Notes under the pieces: generated by a model
Database searches by the model: none
The model's input: only the letters and a program-made list of their open reading frames with translations
What the model was told of the DNA's origin: nothing
Part shown: positions 1 through 11,953 of the stretch, one piece after another
Layout of the letters: each line of letters opens with the position of its first letter
How positions within the stretch are numbered: position 1 is the first letter of the stretch
Assembly: GCA_013420905.1 (NCBI GenBank)
Contig: JAAXNY010000015.1
Span: forward strand, 434,001-498,000
Reading direction: 5' to 3'
Source: Collybia mongolica
Lineage: Eukaryota > Basidiomycota > Agaricomycetes > Agaricales > Clitocybaceae
DNA: 64,000 nt
Position numbers and translations under genes: made by a program

Positions 1-1309
1 TATTCTCTCACTGTTCCCACGTCTTTGAATAGGGCTTCCTGGAAGAAGCGTTGGACTCATTGTTATGACTAGCTCGGCTCTGAGAAAATGGTAACGGGTA
101 CCAGATTGATGATGGTGGTGAAAATGGGGACCCCCCGTGACCGCGAGAACCCCCTTTTGATTTTTTCTTCGCGCCGGAGCAAATAGGCTACTGTACACGG
201 TAAACGTAGACTAAGCAAGGGAAATCGTGTATGAAGGGGTCATCTGAGTAGATAAGAAGAGGAACGAAGAGGAAAAGAAAGAGGGGGGGTTGGGTGGGAA
301 ACGAAAAAATTAGTAGCGGAATGATAAGAAACAGAGTTGTGGCGGTTTAAAGGATTAGATGATGGGCTGTGCTGCTGTGGTGGATGTTGATGAAGAAGAG
401 AGAGCGGCACAGGGGGGTGTCTCACCTGCGACATGTTTCCTGTCTCAGCTCAATCTCTGCTGGAAATACCCAGCACCGAGCCGAAAACTGCCGACAGGGA
501 GTGATGAGGCGAGAGGACATAAGTCTGAGGGTGCAGAGGCCTCGAAAAATGCTCGACACCCTTGGAACTCGCGTTTGCCTCGATCAATATATCACGTGGT
601 ATTATCATGTGGCCTGAGTCGTTGCTTGCAAGTTGTACACAGTGCTATCAGTGTCACTGTGCTCTAGACCTAAAGTGATCCCACCAATTTCATGTTCACC
701 CAATTTAAGCGTTGTGTATGTACTTACATTCTTGAATCTCTGGTTCTGCATGGCTGGCACATTGATAATCACTCCTGAGTTGGAAGCGACGAATTGAAAA
801 TGAACTTAGACGAGGGGATCTTAAGTTTGGTGTTTCGTTCTATCTCAGAGTAAGCTTCTTTTGCCCCTTTTTAACCCCACATCCTTTAGCTTACATATAA
901 ATATTAGCCTCTTATTCCTATCGGTTGTGAAGTGTTCCTTTGGACGAACCGATGTCGTTAACGAGAGCGACTCATGGTTGAGCTTAAATACGATGTGTAT
1001 TCCCAACATACATACCTGTACAATCCATGCTAATTTTAGAATGTTCGCCGCGCGTTCTATGTAGGGGATGATGGGTCTAATACTTGCATGGTGGAAAAAA
1101 AGTCAAGTATGTCGCATGTGCCTGAAACTCGGCGTGCCATAGTGCAACTCACAGATTCAAAGCCAAGCAGAGTGCGCGGGGCCCTTAGTCAAAATGTAGG
1201 AGAGTATCGGGAATCAGTGGTAAAGCTACTAGTCCACATGGTAAAGTACCGTAGTCCCTGAGGCACAGATAACTACATCAGGCGTACACTTGAATAGCAA
1301 TTCATGTGT
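1..1309. other. No recognisable gene
   Basis: Only short overlapping open frames are seen here, none with recognisable motifs or convincing exon structure. A purine-rich tract lies near 240-300. Nothing further can be supported. Confidence 0.5.
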
Positions 1310-2222
1310 CTAAACAAAAGTGGAGAGATCAGGAATGTTTTTGATCGAGCTTTCAAGGGAGAGCCGCCAGCCAGCTATAGCTGGTTTCAATCGTTCGCAA
1401 CAGACCATGCCTGGTTTTTCCATCCAGCTCAGATCCTTGAGAGATGCGATCCCTTTTGCAAGCGGCATTAAGAATTTGTTGATAGTCAAGTCGATTGGTT
1501 GTCCACAATAACATCCGTCGTATTCTTGCCATTGCTGAGTCTGTTTACGGTAAGAATATCCACCATTTTTGAGAGTCTCTGGTAAGAGTAAGATCGCAGA
1601 CCGCGCGCAGGAGGACCAGGAGGCATGATATCGGGTCTTATTTCCTAACGTCAAATTAGGAATAGTAGTACGAACAGAAGACCCACCCATGCGATCGCGA
1701 TGGCTGGAGGAAATTCCGCTAAAACGTCTTCCAAAGGCTTCTCCAGCAGAAGGGGGGCAGCTGCATACATAATATCTGGGTAATCGTGTTTCACAGCATA
1801 TGCCATGACTTCTTCAGCATATTTCGGTAACATATTCCTACGTAGACCCGTATCGGTTTCTGTATAACGGGCTGCAAATCAAAAACGCACATCATCCGAA
1901 TTTGACAGACATTCATCGCTGCATAAACTTTGTACTTTTCTGCAGCTTCTGCGAGTGGCGCGAGCGTCTCAAATGGGGTGGAAGCGAGGCTCGGGTGGCG
2001 CGCCGGATATATGAACTGGAAGAGCAGCTCAAGCGTTGTGGACATCTCTGAAGGTTGAATGGGCCCGTTGAGGGAATTGATTCCAGTCAGTGCAAAACCA
2101 CCTGTTGCGGCCTCGAGGTATTTTTTATGTAAGGGAAAGAGAACACCATCAGCCGATTGGACCGCGAAGTCCGCATCTGGAGCAGAGACTATCCTCGCGC
2201 TTGAGTACGGTTCTCTTCTCAT
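1310..2222 (-). CDS. BTB/POZ domain protein (copy 1)
   Basis: Three exons, about 2222-1891, 1837-1690 and 1648-1310, read as one protein of roughly 270 aa. The first exon carries the BTB fold: a DADF-VQSADGVLF strand, LHKKYLEAATGGF, LELLFQFIYPARHP and LAEAAEKYKVYAAM, which are diagnostic of the large Agaricomycete BTB family. Exon 2 gives the EEVMAYAVKHDYPDIM helix. Exon 3 gives a conserved tail with paired cysteines (CYCGQ, VCCERL), a W-R pair and the ending IPDLSTFV. BTB domains dimerise and often recruit Cullin-3 or chromatin partners; which applies here is unknown. It is intact by eye, on the opposite strand to copy 2. The start codon is the first ATG in frame; unlike copies 3 and 4 it lacks an obvious M(A/T)DT leader, so the true start could be elsewhere. 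Confidence 0.8.
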
Positions 2223-3788
2223 GAATTAAAGAGACGCACATTTTTCAGAATGTGGAGGCGGTACATCGGCGACGAAGTCAACCATGCTGCCACTGGTGTC
2301 GGACATGTTTGCGGGATATTGCTATGTGGTGGTTGAGAGCCAACGATGGTTGAGGCTCTGCTCGAACCTTGCGCGTGCTTTTGTCGATTATCGATGGCAC
2401 CAGGTATACATAGACGCTCACCGCACGGAAGCCTCATGTACTTCGCCAACAAGTCGTGGCTCGTTTGGAGGACCAATTCCCAACGGTATGGAAGCCTTCA
2501 ACTTGTGCGTGCAATTTATCAATCGGACTGGATCTGGATGAATGAGGTTTGATCTCACCATTTAATCGTGTTGGATGATGGGTTTACCCCTGTAGGGCGA
2601 ACACGCCAGCTGTTACAATCTCCATATGGGTCTTGATACCTGAAAATATCCTCGTTCACAGAGAAGCATTCATCCACATGAGAGTGTAGGACTCACGATC
2701 GACGCAGTCCTCAAGGCCCCCCCTAGGCCTGAATAACCTTTCTGCCCTCAAGGATTTCGCTAAACGAGGTCCAATGTCTGATGGAGGAGTGCGGGTCCGA
2801 TGAAAGAATCCCATCCGCCTAGCCTTTCCTGAGGAAATCAGGAGTTGATAAAAGTGTTTAGCGCCAAGGGGGACGATAGAACGTGAAGAACACGTACACA
2901 TTGCGTTTCGTGTCTTTTAGAGGGAATTTACTACCTATCCCCATTTGATGAGAACGGCATGAGTATCCTCCCTTCTTGTCCCCTCTTGTTGAAATGTGTT
3001 CGCGTGCTCCACAAACTACGCAGTCCTTCATGTTGCTAAACTGTCATGTGGACGCTTGTTCGTGCTGGCAAGATGTGAGGAAAGAAACAATATAGGCTCT
3101 CAAGAAAGCGGGAGGGACATCAAATACACGAGCAGTACACATAGAGGTTCAGGAAGCAATGCAAGAAGGTACGACGCCTGAAATACATAGAGACACTTGC
3201 GCTTCCAAAGGGTGATCGGTGCAGAGGTCTTGTTGCCAGGTCAACAGAAGGTCATTCTTGCTAGTCCACCAGGAGTTTCCTTGTAAGCCTGCGAGGTGTA
3301 GACGGACTGCGGAGAGTGCAAGGTTGGAAGGCGGAAGGGTATATCTCTAGGGAATGGAGGCGATGCAAAGTTGTTGGGCAAGTCGAAGGCTGGGAAGCAA
3401 TCCGAACAGTTAGTGGTTTCCCGATCCCGGAGATCTCCGAAGTAGTTAGAGTCCAAACGGAATCAGCACAATATCTGTCCCTTCCTAAATAGGATGCCTC
3501 GTTTTTTATACTTTTGACCCACAATCCAAGCTGCAGGCGTGAGCACCACCACCCTATCACCAAACGGCGTGTATTTGAGACACGTGCCAATCAATATTGA
3601 TCCAGATCCAGGTGTAGTGCTGCTAAAAGCCCGACACACAGCTCTCATCTCGCCCAGAAACCCCCAAACACTGAACCTTGGTTATAATTGTGTCTGTCAT
3701 GATGTCTGACCCTTCCCAGTCTGAACTTAATCAAACCGTATCCAATCGCTGTTTGTATTTCTTCCAAAAATGCGTGCAATTCTGATAT
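2223..3788. other. No clear gene; possible coding remnant
   Basis: No complete gene seen. On the minus strand at 3463-3648 a short frame (begins MRAVCRAFSS, later WIVGQKYKKRG) has a coding-like look but no recognised domain. At 3701 an ATG opens MSDPSQSELNQ, which resembles the leader of the BTB paralogues and may be the original start of the BTB copy beginning at 3789, separated from it by an intron or by decay. Confidence 0.35.
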
Positions 3789-4678
3789 ATGAAGTTATGT
3801 GCAGTTTGTACAAGGATCGATGGCGATGTGGCATTCCAATCTGCCGATCAAGTACTGTTCTACATCCAGCCGAAGTATCTGGAAGCTACGACTGGTGGAT
3901 TTCCACCGGTCGGGTTTCAGACACTTGATGAAACCGTCTCTCTCACCGAAAACTCCGGCACATTAGAGATCCTCTTCCAGTTTGTTTATCCTGCTCGCCA
4001 CCCGGATCTAGAGACTCTGGAATTTGGTGATCTGGCTATGCTCGCAGAGGCGGCTGAGAAGTATCAAGTATATACAGCGATGGGTGTTTGTAAAATTTGT
4101 ATGAAGTGCGTGAATTTGACTTTACTCTGAACCCAAATTGACCATTTTAATAGGCAGACACTGCCATCGCATGCAGAAGATATTGTTAAATATGCTGTGA
4201 AGCATGGCTATATAGACATTATATCCAAAGCTGCGCCTTGGATGGTTAAAAACAAGTAGCTTGGTGAGGTGATTGCCTTGATGCCTTCTCATCTAGTCCT
4301 CCCATGGGTCCGTCTCTGCCCTCTTTGTATCCAGGTTGTCTGCTAAGACCCCCTATCAAGGTTTTGTATCACACCAATTTGGTCAGCGCAGTGGAGTCAT
4401 CAAGCGCGCATAATGACTATTCTTCTATTCAATATATTTTTAATAGCCAAAGTACAAAACGGAAGACATGTACTTGCAGCAGGGACTGGACGGCTATTGA
4501 GGCTACAGTCCTATCGAGAATCTTAGAGTATGGAACCATCAAATCTCTTCTAGTGCTCAATTTTGTGTTCAGTAAGGATATCGGTTGCTGTGAGAATGGG
4601 AGGTTGGGAATTGCAGCATGGAGGGCAAAGGTGGAGGCAGCAGTTGCGGGAGTTCCAGATTTCTCAACATTCTTATGA
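3789..4678 (+). pseudogene. BTB/POZ protein copy 2, interrupted by an in-frame stop
   Basis: Exon 1 (3789-4107) encodes a good BTB domain: VAFQSADQVLF, QPKYLEATTGGF, LEILFQFVYPARHP, LAEAAEKYQVYTAM. After a normal intron (GTGCGT...AATAG) exon 2 gives EDIVKYAVKHGYIDII and then reads into TAG at 4257-4259, where the paralogues carry a leucine-rich segment ending in PW. Past the stop the same frame still matches the family (MPSHLVLPW), and the last exon keeps the family tail (WRAKVEAAV, VPDFSTFL). The simplest reading is a recently disabled gene; a truncated BTB-only protein is the alternative. An upstream leader at 3701 may belong to it. It lies between copies 1 and 3 and is the only one of these three on the plus strand. 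Confidence 0.7.
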
Positions 4679-5078
4679 TATGAAAATATTCACAACCACG
4701 TACAACTTGTGATTACTTTTAATAGAAGAATTATTCTTCGTCCTGGGGTCATGGATTGAGCTGGACGCAAAACCGTCCTCATGCGAATAATATGAGCCCG
4801 ACCGGTATCACCTTGTACATGTTGTTAAAGAAATACTTGCCAGCGAGCCATGTGAACAATAATAAACCACACACAAGTGTAACGCAAGGCCGCGCCAAGA
4901 TTGATTGCTCTAACTTCACGCGCTACACTGCTAGGGGTTTACAGTACTTGCAATCGCCCAATCCTCACACTCCGTCGGTGTGCCCAATACATATCAAATC
5001 ATACCCTCTCCCACAGTTGAGGCATTTCGTAACCAGGTACTACTACAAACAATCACTACCGCTGGCCACTTCTCGACA
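4679..5078. other. Intergenic, convergent BTB 3' ends
   Basis: Lies between the convergent 3' ends of BTB copies 2 and 3. No gene or structured element recognised. Confidence 0.5.
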
Positions 5079-6060
5079 TTACAGGAATGTCGTAAAGTTG
5101 GGAATCCTCTGTATCTCCGCTTCTACTGCTGAACGCCACGCTGTGAACGCCGGTTTCGTGGCATCGCAGCATATCCATTTAGGATCGAAAGTACTGTCTA
5201 GATCTTTCAATGCTACTATTCCTTTCAGCAATTTTTCCAGTATGTGAATGATCACAGTTCCCTGCTTTTGACCGCAGGAATGGCAAGCCCTACCACTGCT
5301 CAATCTGTGCGTGCGTCCACCGAAGTGGTAAATTAATCCCTCTTTATCAATTAGAGAGAAAGTAAATTCTATGCAATCAGTCCATTTTCTGTGGTAACGT
5401 AACTTAAAACTCGTTAGTTATATCTGTAATCAGCGATTCGTAGTAAGAGACGCACCCATGGCATGATGAGGTTATGTGGAAGGTTCGCTATAATTTCATC
5501 CAGTGGTTCAACTAGAAGCAGAGGGGCAGCAAATCCCATGATCTCCGGGTAATCGTGCTTCACAGCGTACGCCATGATCTCTCCCGCATGTTCAGGTAAT
5601 ACGTTTCTGAATAGTCAAGATATAAGAGTATATGACCGAGGAAGCAATGCGACGTACGTCATGCGAACCCTGCAGATATTCATTGCGGAATAGACTTGGT
5701 ATTTCTCTGCGGCCTCAGCTAGAGACGCAAGAACCCAAAAAGTGGTCGAAGCAAGGTACGGATGGCGTGTTGGATATACAAACTGGAAGAGTAACTCAAG
5801 GGTCTCTGATTGTTCTGATAAGAGGACAACGTCGTTCTGAGCATCGAAACATGCGGGTGGAAATCCTTCAGTGTTCGCCTCTAAGTATTTCTTGTGGACA
5901 AGGAAGCGGACACCGTCGGCTGATTGGAAGATTACGTCTGCATCTCCCGCGCAAACTAGAATTGTCTCAGCCCCTGGTAGATCATTAGTTGGTCGAACGA
6001 CCTACAGCGTTCGGAGAAGCGCAAGCTCTTCTGGGTAGGGGAGGGTGGTGTATCTGCCAT
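5079..6060 (-). CDS. BTB/POZ domain protein (copy 3)
   Basis: Exon 1 encodes DADVIFQSADGVRF, HKKYLEANTEGF, LELLFQFVYPTRHP and LAEAAEKYQVYSAM; after a 50-bp intron ending TTCAG, exon 2 gives EIMAYAVKHDYPEIM and closes in PW; the last exon begins with a RYHRKW motif, has CHSCGQ and ICCDATKP, and ends IPNFTTFL. This order (BTB, helical linker, RYHxxW, C-x2-C, CC, WR, FTTFL) is shared with copies 1 and 4. The chosen start is the ATG of MADTPP at 6060; an in-frame alternative lies at 6078. Between this leader and the BTB strand the reading frame shifts, so either a very short intron or a small indel lies near 5990-6010. Probable function is protein-protein interaction, possibly as a Cullin-3 adaptor; the partner is unknown. 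Confidence 0.75.
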
Positions 6061-6767
6061 GATATCCTGGACGCTCATTGAAGTAGAATTGTAGAATGTA
6101 GAGGGGCGTGTAACACTCGTGGCATCGATTATCGATGGTTCTAACTAGGGGCTTTTTTATATGCGCGTGGAGTAACTGCCTACGTACGCCTCATGTGATT
6201 GCTTATTTGGCGGGCGAGCCACTCACTGTAGTGCAGAAATGCAGATCAGAGAATATATTTTATTTCTGGATCTGTGCGGTTCTACATTATACGGCACATT
6301 TGATTCTGCCTGCGTCGAAACCACCCTTCCGGAACCATTGTACCCTCAACTTTAATTCAACAGTGGCACTCGATGCTTCCCATTACCGCCACCTTCCCCC
6401 AGCACGGCGGCCCGCGGAGGGCATGGACCGCAATAATCATTCCGTAGGGCCCACAGGGTTTTTGAGGATTTCCTAGTGTTTTGTTTGCCCATCATTATAT
6501 GCCTTGCTGTTTGTGAAGCCTAGAAGGCGTGGGTGGGGACGTGAATCAGGGTGAGATTGTGCGTCAACAAAGTATGGGCAAAGAACTCGATATTTGAACC
6601 TGCCCGGGCTGGGTCCGTGCGCAGGCTGATCGCGGCCCTCGGACCATTTACTTACCTCCCAACTCTACCCACTTTTGCTAATAAGGACAAACCCATAACT
6701 CACTAGAGGCACTAAGCATACGACTGGGGTTTGAGCGCCTTTACACACGCCAGGTTCAGTTGTGTGA
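6061..6767. other. No recognisable gene
   Basis: Short frames on both strands only; no motif or splice pattern stands out. Confidence 0.5.
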
Positions 6768-8260
6768 CTAAGGGGAAGGATAATTTGGATCTAGAAATGG
6801 CCGGAGCATGTGGAACACCTGGAGGACGAAGGGAAAGGTCACGTAATGTCCGTTTCCTCTTCTGAACATGGGATCGTCTTCCGAAGAATAATCATCCGAT
6901 AAGCCGCCCTCAACCGCCTCCCCCGGATGAAAGTCCCCCCTCTTCCTCACATCAAACCTAAAGCGTGACGACTGAAGCTCCCTCATCCAAGTCACCCCAT
7001 CTTCCCCGTCAAGCGCACCTTCCATCACTAACGAAACCACACATAACCGATCGTCAGCAGCGGATTTTTCGAGAACAGCCTTATTCCTGTCCAAGGCCAC
7101 CTTTAGCATTTTTACTGTGGATTCCCCTAGACTCGTTGTACATTCCAGCCATCGAAGATCTGGAAGAAATTGCTCGAGGGCCATTTTCTCGACTACGTTT
7201 GGAAGTAATGAGGGTTGGGTTAGCGATAGTCGGATCAGGGACGGCATCTTCGCGAGTAACGTGGGTAGGAGCATCGCTTGGGCGTCCCCCTTCAATGTAA
7301 ACTCCTCGATCTGACACGCGGACCTCTCGAGGAACTCAACCAAATCATTTTGGGACCAGTCGACGTTGTTTGCGTTCGCCAGCAGTGTGAGAATCCTTAG
7401 TGATGGCAGTGTGAGGAGTTGCAGAAACTGGCCGTAGTCCCCGGGGCCGTTTGTCGTGATGTCCAGCGTGTGAAGGTGTGGTAATGTGATGATATTTAAC
7501 GTCTGCAGGGGTGGGCTCACGTCAAATGGGATGCATAAGCTGCATTCCATGAGGCTCGAGCACTTGGACAACAAGGCGTGCATCATAGAACACGGAGCGA
7601 ATCTGAACCCGAGGATACGCAAACGCGTGAGTTGCGCCCAGGGGATGTGGAGGGATGGGAGGTCCTGATGCGGCCACTCAGGATGTGAATAAACTTCTGT
7701 CGATAACACCACTTGACGGAGATTTGGGGCTTTATCTAAGAGGGTGAATGATGTACTCACACTGTACTCGCCATCTATCCGGTGCTTGAGCGAAATCTCC
7801 AGGCACTCCAGCGACGAGAGAGGTACCTCGATTGGAACCCCCAAGTCCGAGATCCTCTCAATTCTATCGATAGTAAGGTGGCGAACTCTGTTCGCATGAT
7901 GTGTGAGCAGACGGAAAGCGTGCTCGATTGGGGATGCATGGCGCATCTTGCAACGGATCATACATGTGATCCTGGCCAGGCCTGACCTCCAGAGTAGCTC
8001 GTTGGCGATTTCGAATTCCCCCGCCCATGCTGATCGAGGTCGATGATAACTAAATTCCACAAGGTGGGGATCCCCAAGGCAACTTCACGCCATCTGGAAC
8101 AAATGTGACCCATGCTCCAGGGAGGTTGTGTGTTGTGTGCATCAAGAGAGTGTTCTTCGAGTATACTCGAAATGATTTCGTTTGGGAGGTCGGAGAAGGG
8201 ATCGTTTGTTGAAAGCGCTGGTTCCATCTTGGAGTGAACTTGAGAAATTGTGGCTGCCAT
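6768..8260 (-). CDS. F-box/LRR protein with probable frameshift
   Basis: The N-terminal part (from MAATISQ at 8260) contains a typical fungal F-box: DPFSDLPNEIISSIL, then ICSRWREVALGIPTLW. The downstream 430-residue frame is leucine-rich, with repeated segments such as LHIPWAQLTRLRIL, LPHLHTLDI and LPSLRILTLL, as in Agaricomycete F-box proteins of about 480-550 aa. It ends with an acidic stretch (SDDYSSEDDP) and a short tail. The two parts are in different frames and overlap around 8010-8030, at a C-rich run (CCCCC-G-CCC on the plus strand). No good intron separates them, so a one-base indel (real mutation or sequence error) is likely. F-box proteins hold substrates on SCF ubiquitin ligases through Skp1; the LRR-like part would bind the substrate. 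If the indel is real the gene is inactive. Confidence 0.72.
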
Positions 8261-9959
8261 TCCGCCTGTCTTTATACACTGGAAACACATGTGTCCGTAC
8301 CCAGTTACTCAGGCTTTTATGTTTCTACCTAGCAACCGTCAGTGATAAGGTGTTCGTTGTCGCTGACTACAAACACGTGTTGGTCACGCGATTTGCCATT
8401 TGGCGCCCAACCCCTCGCCACCAATGCCCTGTTTTTACGTTTTCCCCACCATGCAGTGGGCAGTTCCATAGACGAGAGTGCGTCGAACATAAAGCATATG
8501 CTACTCTGCCTTATACTGGTGCACACGTGGACATTCGTGCCCAAAGAAGGGAATGAACCGGTCTCTGGAGATGCGGTGTTATAAGAGACAGCCCTCGGTA
8601 TAGGGCTGAAGCTTGGTACATCACAGAATCGAATGGTAGTACAACAGAAAGGCACGCATCAACTGTAGTAATATCAACAGTACCGTGTTTTGGATTAACT
8701 GTCAACATTGGTCCCGCCATTTTACGCTCTATCTATGTTGAATCGAGTCTAATGAGCGGCTATTAGTAAAAATTGATACAAACGAAAGACGAACCGTCCT
8801 GCCCGACGCCCACCCCCATGGCGCTAAAGATATCCTGCTGAGAATGTACGTAGATAAGGCAGTTACTGCAGCGCATACGTGGGATGGAGGAACGGAATGG
8901 CTCACGGTACTGGGCCATCATGGGGACAAGAGTGGAATGCCAGAGATATAAGAAATCGAAGGGGCAACCATTCCTGCAGAATTGGAAAACGGTAGGTAAT
9001 TCTATAATTGACCGAATGGTTTGCAATGTAGTACTAACGTTTTCATAGAATCTAGTTTAGTTGGGAAGATGGACGTGTATAGATTGAAGGAAGGTGCGCA
9101 TCTTATTAGGTCCGTTGTTCAACGATCCAGATGGAGAGTACGGTGTCCACCTCACATGGAGGGAAGGTTTGGGAGATGTATTGCCGTTTCTCGCCGATGT
9201 TTGATAGTGTACGGGCATGGGAGTGGTATCACATGATAAACAACTCGGATTTTGCAAGGTGGGCGCATAAAAGCTCGAGTGGAACGGCATACCAGTCCCA
9301 GGTCTCGTGCGCGCCATAGTCTCTCCTTTCTTTTACTCCCAGCATACGTGTCTTTGCATGTGTTGCCCCAGGGCGGTATGTTGGGGTTTCAAGAGATTTC
9401 AGCCTAGTGCGCAGAAATAAAGCCGCAAAACAACAATCCGAACCTAGTGACTGTATGCAATGGGGACCTGGTGTCGAACGAGTATCAATATATAAGGTTA
9501 CCACCCTTGTGGTACACTAGACGTGGTGGTTCGTTTCTCAGTAGGGCGAGGGATACAAAACGCGGAGGTTCAAATCCAGTTAGGAGTGCAGCCACACGTA
9601 TCGAAGGGTCATGTGATGGCCTATCCCTACGCTCCATGCGACAGCTCCTGCATACAATAAAATAAAAAATCAACAACAAAGAACCAGAAAGCTCATTTCA
9701 TGGCTGGTCTAAATTAATTTTCTCTAGTTCTAGACCTGACGTTTTATCAGTGATAACATCCTGTGGGTATTCACCATGCATATCTCCAGGAACTCTTGAT
9801 GGGTATTAGGCGGAAGTGCGCACGTTCAATCTGGAGGAAATATTTCAAAATTATACCTAACACTCAAGTAGGGAACAGATGCACCAGCCGCTCCAGGTCC
9901 ATGGAGTGCGTGCCTCACCTAAAAATAGCTTGAAAGGCCACATGAGGGGTCTATTTCTG
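8261..9959. other. No intact gene; possible coding remnant near 8850-9215
   Basis: On the plus strand a frame with coding appearance runs through about 8860-8995 (contains RGMEERNGSRYW and KSKGQPFLQNW), and another through about 9110-9215 (FNDPDGEYGVHLTW, then a stop after LPFLADV). They could be exons of a decayed gene, but several stops lie between them and no family is recognised. The rest holds nothing supported. Confidence 0.3.
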
Positions 9960-10225
9960 CACAGCATTGGCAAGAACGGATTCGTATTGATAGCTTTTAA
10001 CGGGAACGTCGTTCATATATGGACAGCATTGGTTTTGTCTCGAATTCCACCACCACCATCTCCTTCCAGAATGCGAAAAACGTTACCGTCTCTCAAAGCG
10101 CGTTCTACGATGTTCATAGAGACTATATCGACGCGGCACCAGAGGGCAAACGAGGTACGCCTAGTTTTGTGATATTGTCATTGCAGTTAGTACGTTGTGT
10201 GCAAGGTTTGAGAGATTGACTGAGA
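9960..10225 (+). pseudogene. 5' fragment of a NACHT (STAND) gene
   Basis: This stretch is a diverged copy of the start of the NACHT gene at 32.5-34.4 kb, read there on the minus strand. Shared features are the ATG exon with SFQNAKNVTVSQSAFYDVH, the GDYI/RDYI step, the PEGKRG exon end and the following intron ending near GTGCAG. In the full gene the next exon continues to the P-loop; here the match stops within a few codons (a TGA follows about 10215) and no NACHT domain is present. It is therefore a truncated duplicate. In this copy the first exon is in frame from the ATG at 10019, whereas the full gene has a 5-bp deletion in the same place. Confidence 0.7.
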
Positions 10226-10642
10226 TACTTGATACAAAACGAAGGCTTTGACCATTTGCAAACTTGACTAATTGTATTGCCGCGTTATAAGTAGGCGCAT
10301 ACCCAGACAAAGAGAAATGAATTTGCACCATGTACTCGTATTCGGTATATCTATTTTGTCAGATTTCTGGCGGTTGGTCGAGGATATCACGCGCAACGGG
10401 TTCCAGGGTTCCCACAAACTAGGATATGCACAACATTGCAGTGGTTTCGGCGACAAACACAGCCACCCGTGCCTCTCGCCGCACAGCCACTGCCGAGGCG
10501 CGCCGAGCGCGCCAAGGGGAGTCGGGGCGGCGCTCGAAAAGCCCGCAGCTCCATGCGCGTGACGTCATTGCACAATAGGGGCATATACATAAGAGGCCAA
10601 GGCAGGCGATGCCGAGAATCGTTTCTAATCCGCCCACCCACA
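10226..10642. other. Intergenic, upstream of membrane-protein gene
   Basis: No gene seen. It is G+C-rich from about 10490 to 10560 and would hold the promoter of the gene at 10643; no defined site was recognised. Confidence 0.4.
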
Positions 10643-11454
10643 ATGCCCACTCCCACTTTTTCCCCTACACTCCCGTTTTCTTTGTCGATCCTCTTGTCGC
10701 TCGTGGCTTCTGCAAATGCTCAGGTTGTCGTGCGGCGAAGAAGGAGCGTGGCGTCGAGGATCATCGCGGGCGTCGTTGTTGGTATGTCTTGATTTTTTTT
10801 TCTCCCTTGTCTTTTTTTTTCTGGGAGGGGACGTTGGGAGTTACCCACCTCTTTCTCACTTTATCCTCTTTTTTCTCACACTTCATACTGATATGATTAT
10901 TTTCGATCAATAGGGGTTTTCTGCCTTATCCTCCTCACCCTATTCTGCCTCTTCGTGCGCAGACGACGAAGAATGCGGACGATGGCTGGGCCCGGAATAA
11001 TTCCCGTCAGCACAGGGCCATCGTCAAAGCCCACGTTCGGCGGGCCCTGGGGACGCCATAACTACGGCCCCCCGCCCCCACCCCCGCAACAGCAATCGTT
11101 CTTTGGTCCCGGCAACAACGCCAACCACACCAACGCACCGGCGCACCCGCACTCTGCGCAGCAACCATACAACCCCGAGTACCCGCCGGCCACAGGGGGT
11201 CCTGCGCCGCCCCCGCCATATAGGACGGAGGGTTCGGGTATGGGGGAAGGAGAGGGCTATGCACCGGTGAGTGGATATGTTTGAGCTCGATATGAGCGGT
11301 TTGACTGATATGGATTGCGTTCTTTAGCCACCTGGACCGCCTCCGCCTGCCCATACGACGGTGAGTCATAGATATTCTCTGATATGCCTGAGCCTGAAGT
11401 TGATACTCTATTTTTTAGGGTAATGATGGGAATTTCGTGGGTGGCTTCCGGTAG
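10643..11454 (+). CDS. Small type I membrane protein with Pro-rich PPxY tail (copy 1)
   Basis: Four exons: 10643-10780, about 10914-11266, about 11329-11361 and about 11419-11454, all with good GT-AG borders. The product of about 185 aa starts with a signal peptide (ends ...ASANAQ), then a short lumenal stretch with VVVRRRRSV, a hydrophobic helix split by intron 1 (IIAGVVVG / VFCLILLTLFCLFV) and a basic stop-transfer run RRRRRMR. The cytosolic tail is rich in Pro, Gly, Asn and Gln and contains PPPPPPQQQ and PPPPYR, a PPxY motif of the kind bound by WW domains of Nedd4/Rsp5 ligases. It ends NFVGGFR. The paralogue at 16990 shares the layout, intron 1 position, QVVVRRRR, PPPPY and GGFR ending. 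No named family is recognised; a surface adaptor role is inference. Confidence 0.78.
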
Positions 11455-11953
11455 TAAAGGTGTCTCTCATATCCTGCATACTTTTCGATCTTCTTTCTCC
11501 CGATCATACATGGTTATAGAAACGTATTATGACTTCCGAAATTTCCTTATACCCCATCCAAAAGCCACAGAATGCATGTAATCTGCTCTACATCTACGTA
11601 CAATACTGCAATCTGGCTATCTTGATATAGATCATTCACAATACACGCCCAGCAATTACGTCCACCGTTTGAGTTCACTTGGCCATCCTGAGCTCCTCGT
11701 CGTTAATTATATAAGTAATCCCAGGCTCAGACGCATCTTTTGCGGTCGCTTATTATCGTGCGTACGACAATAGAACCATACTGTATGGCGAGACGTGTTG
11801 AACCCCAGGCTCCGTAATTATGTAGACCATATTAAATAAAATAAAATAAATAAATAAACAGATAAATAACTATACCATATCCCGCACCTCCCGAGCAGCT
11901 CGTGCCCACCATCCCTCTATGCCTCGAGCGAACAGCAAAAGCCCTGAATCTGG
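11455..11953. repeat. Intergenic with AT-rich (TAAA)n microsatellite
   Basis: Between convergent genes. A low-complexity run of TAAA/TAAAA units lies at about 11831-11868. Nothing else is recognised. Confidence 0.6.

Noticed and set aside
359..667. Frames at the left edge
   Set aside because: Two overlapping frames with no motif, biased composition or splice structure; probably chance.
4756..5247. 163-codon plus-strand frame opposite BTB copy 3
   Set aside because: It is antisense to the conserved C-terminal exon of the BTB gene, and its residues match no family.
9560..9605. tRNA-like T-arm (GGTTCAAATCC)
   Set aside because: No matching acceptor stem, D-arm or anticodon arm could be placed around it. 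The GGATTCGAAC words near 35490 and 52255 fail in the same way.
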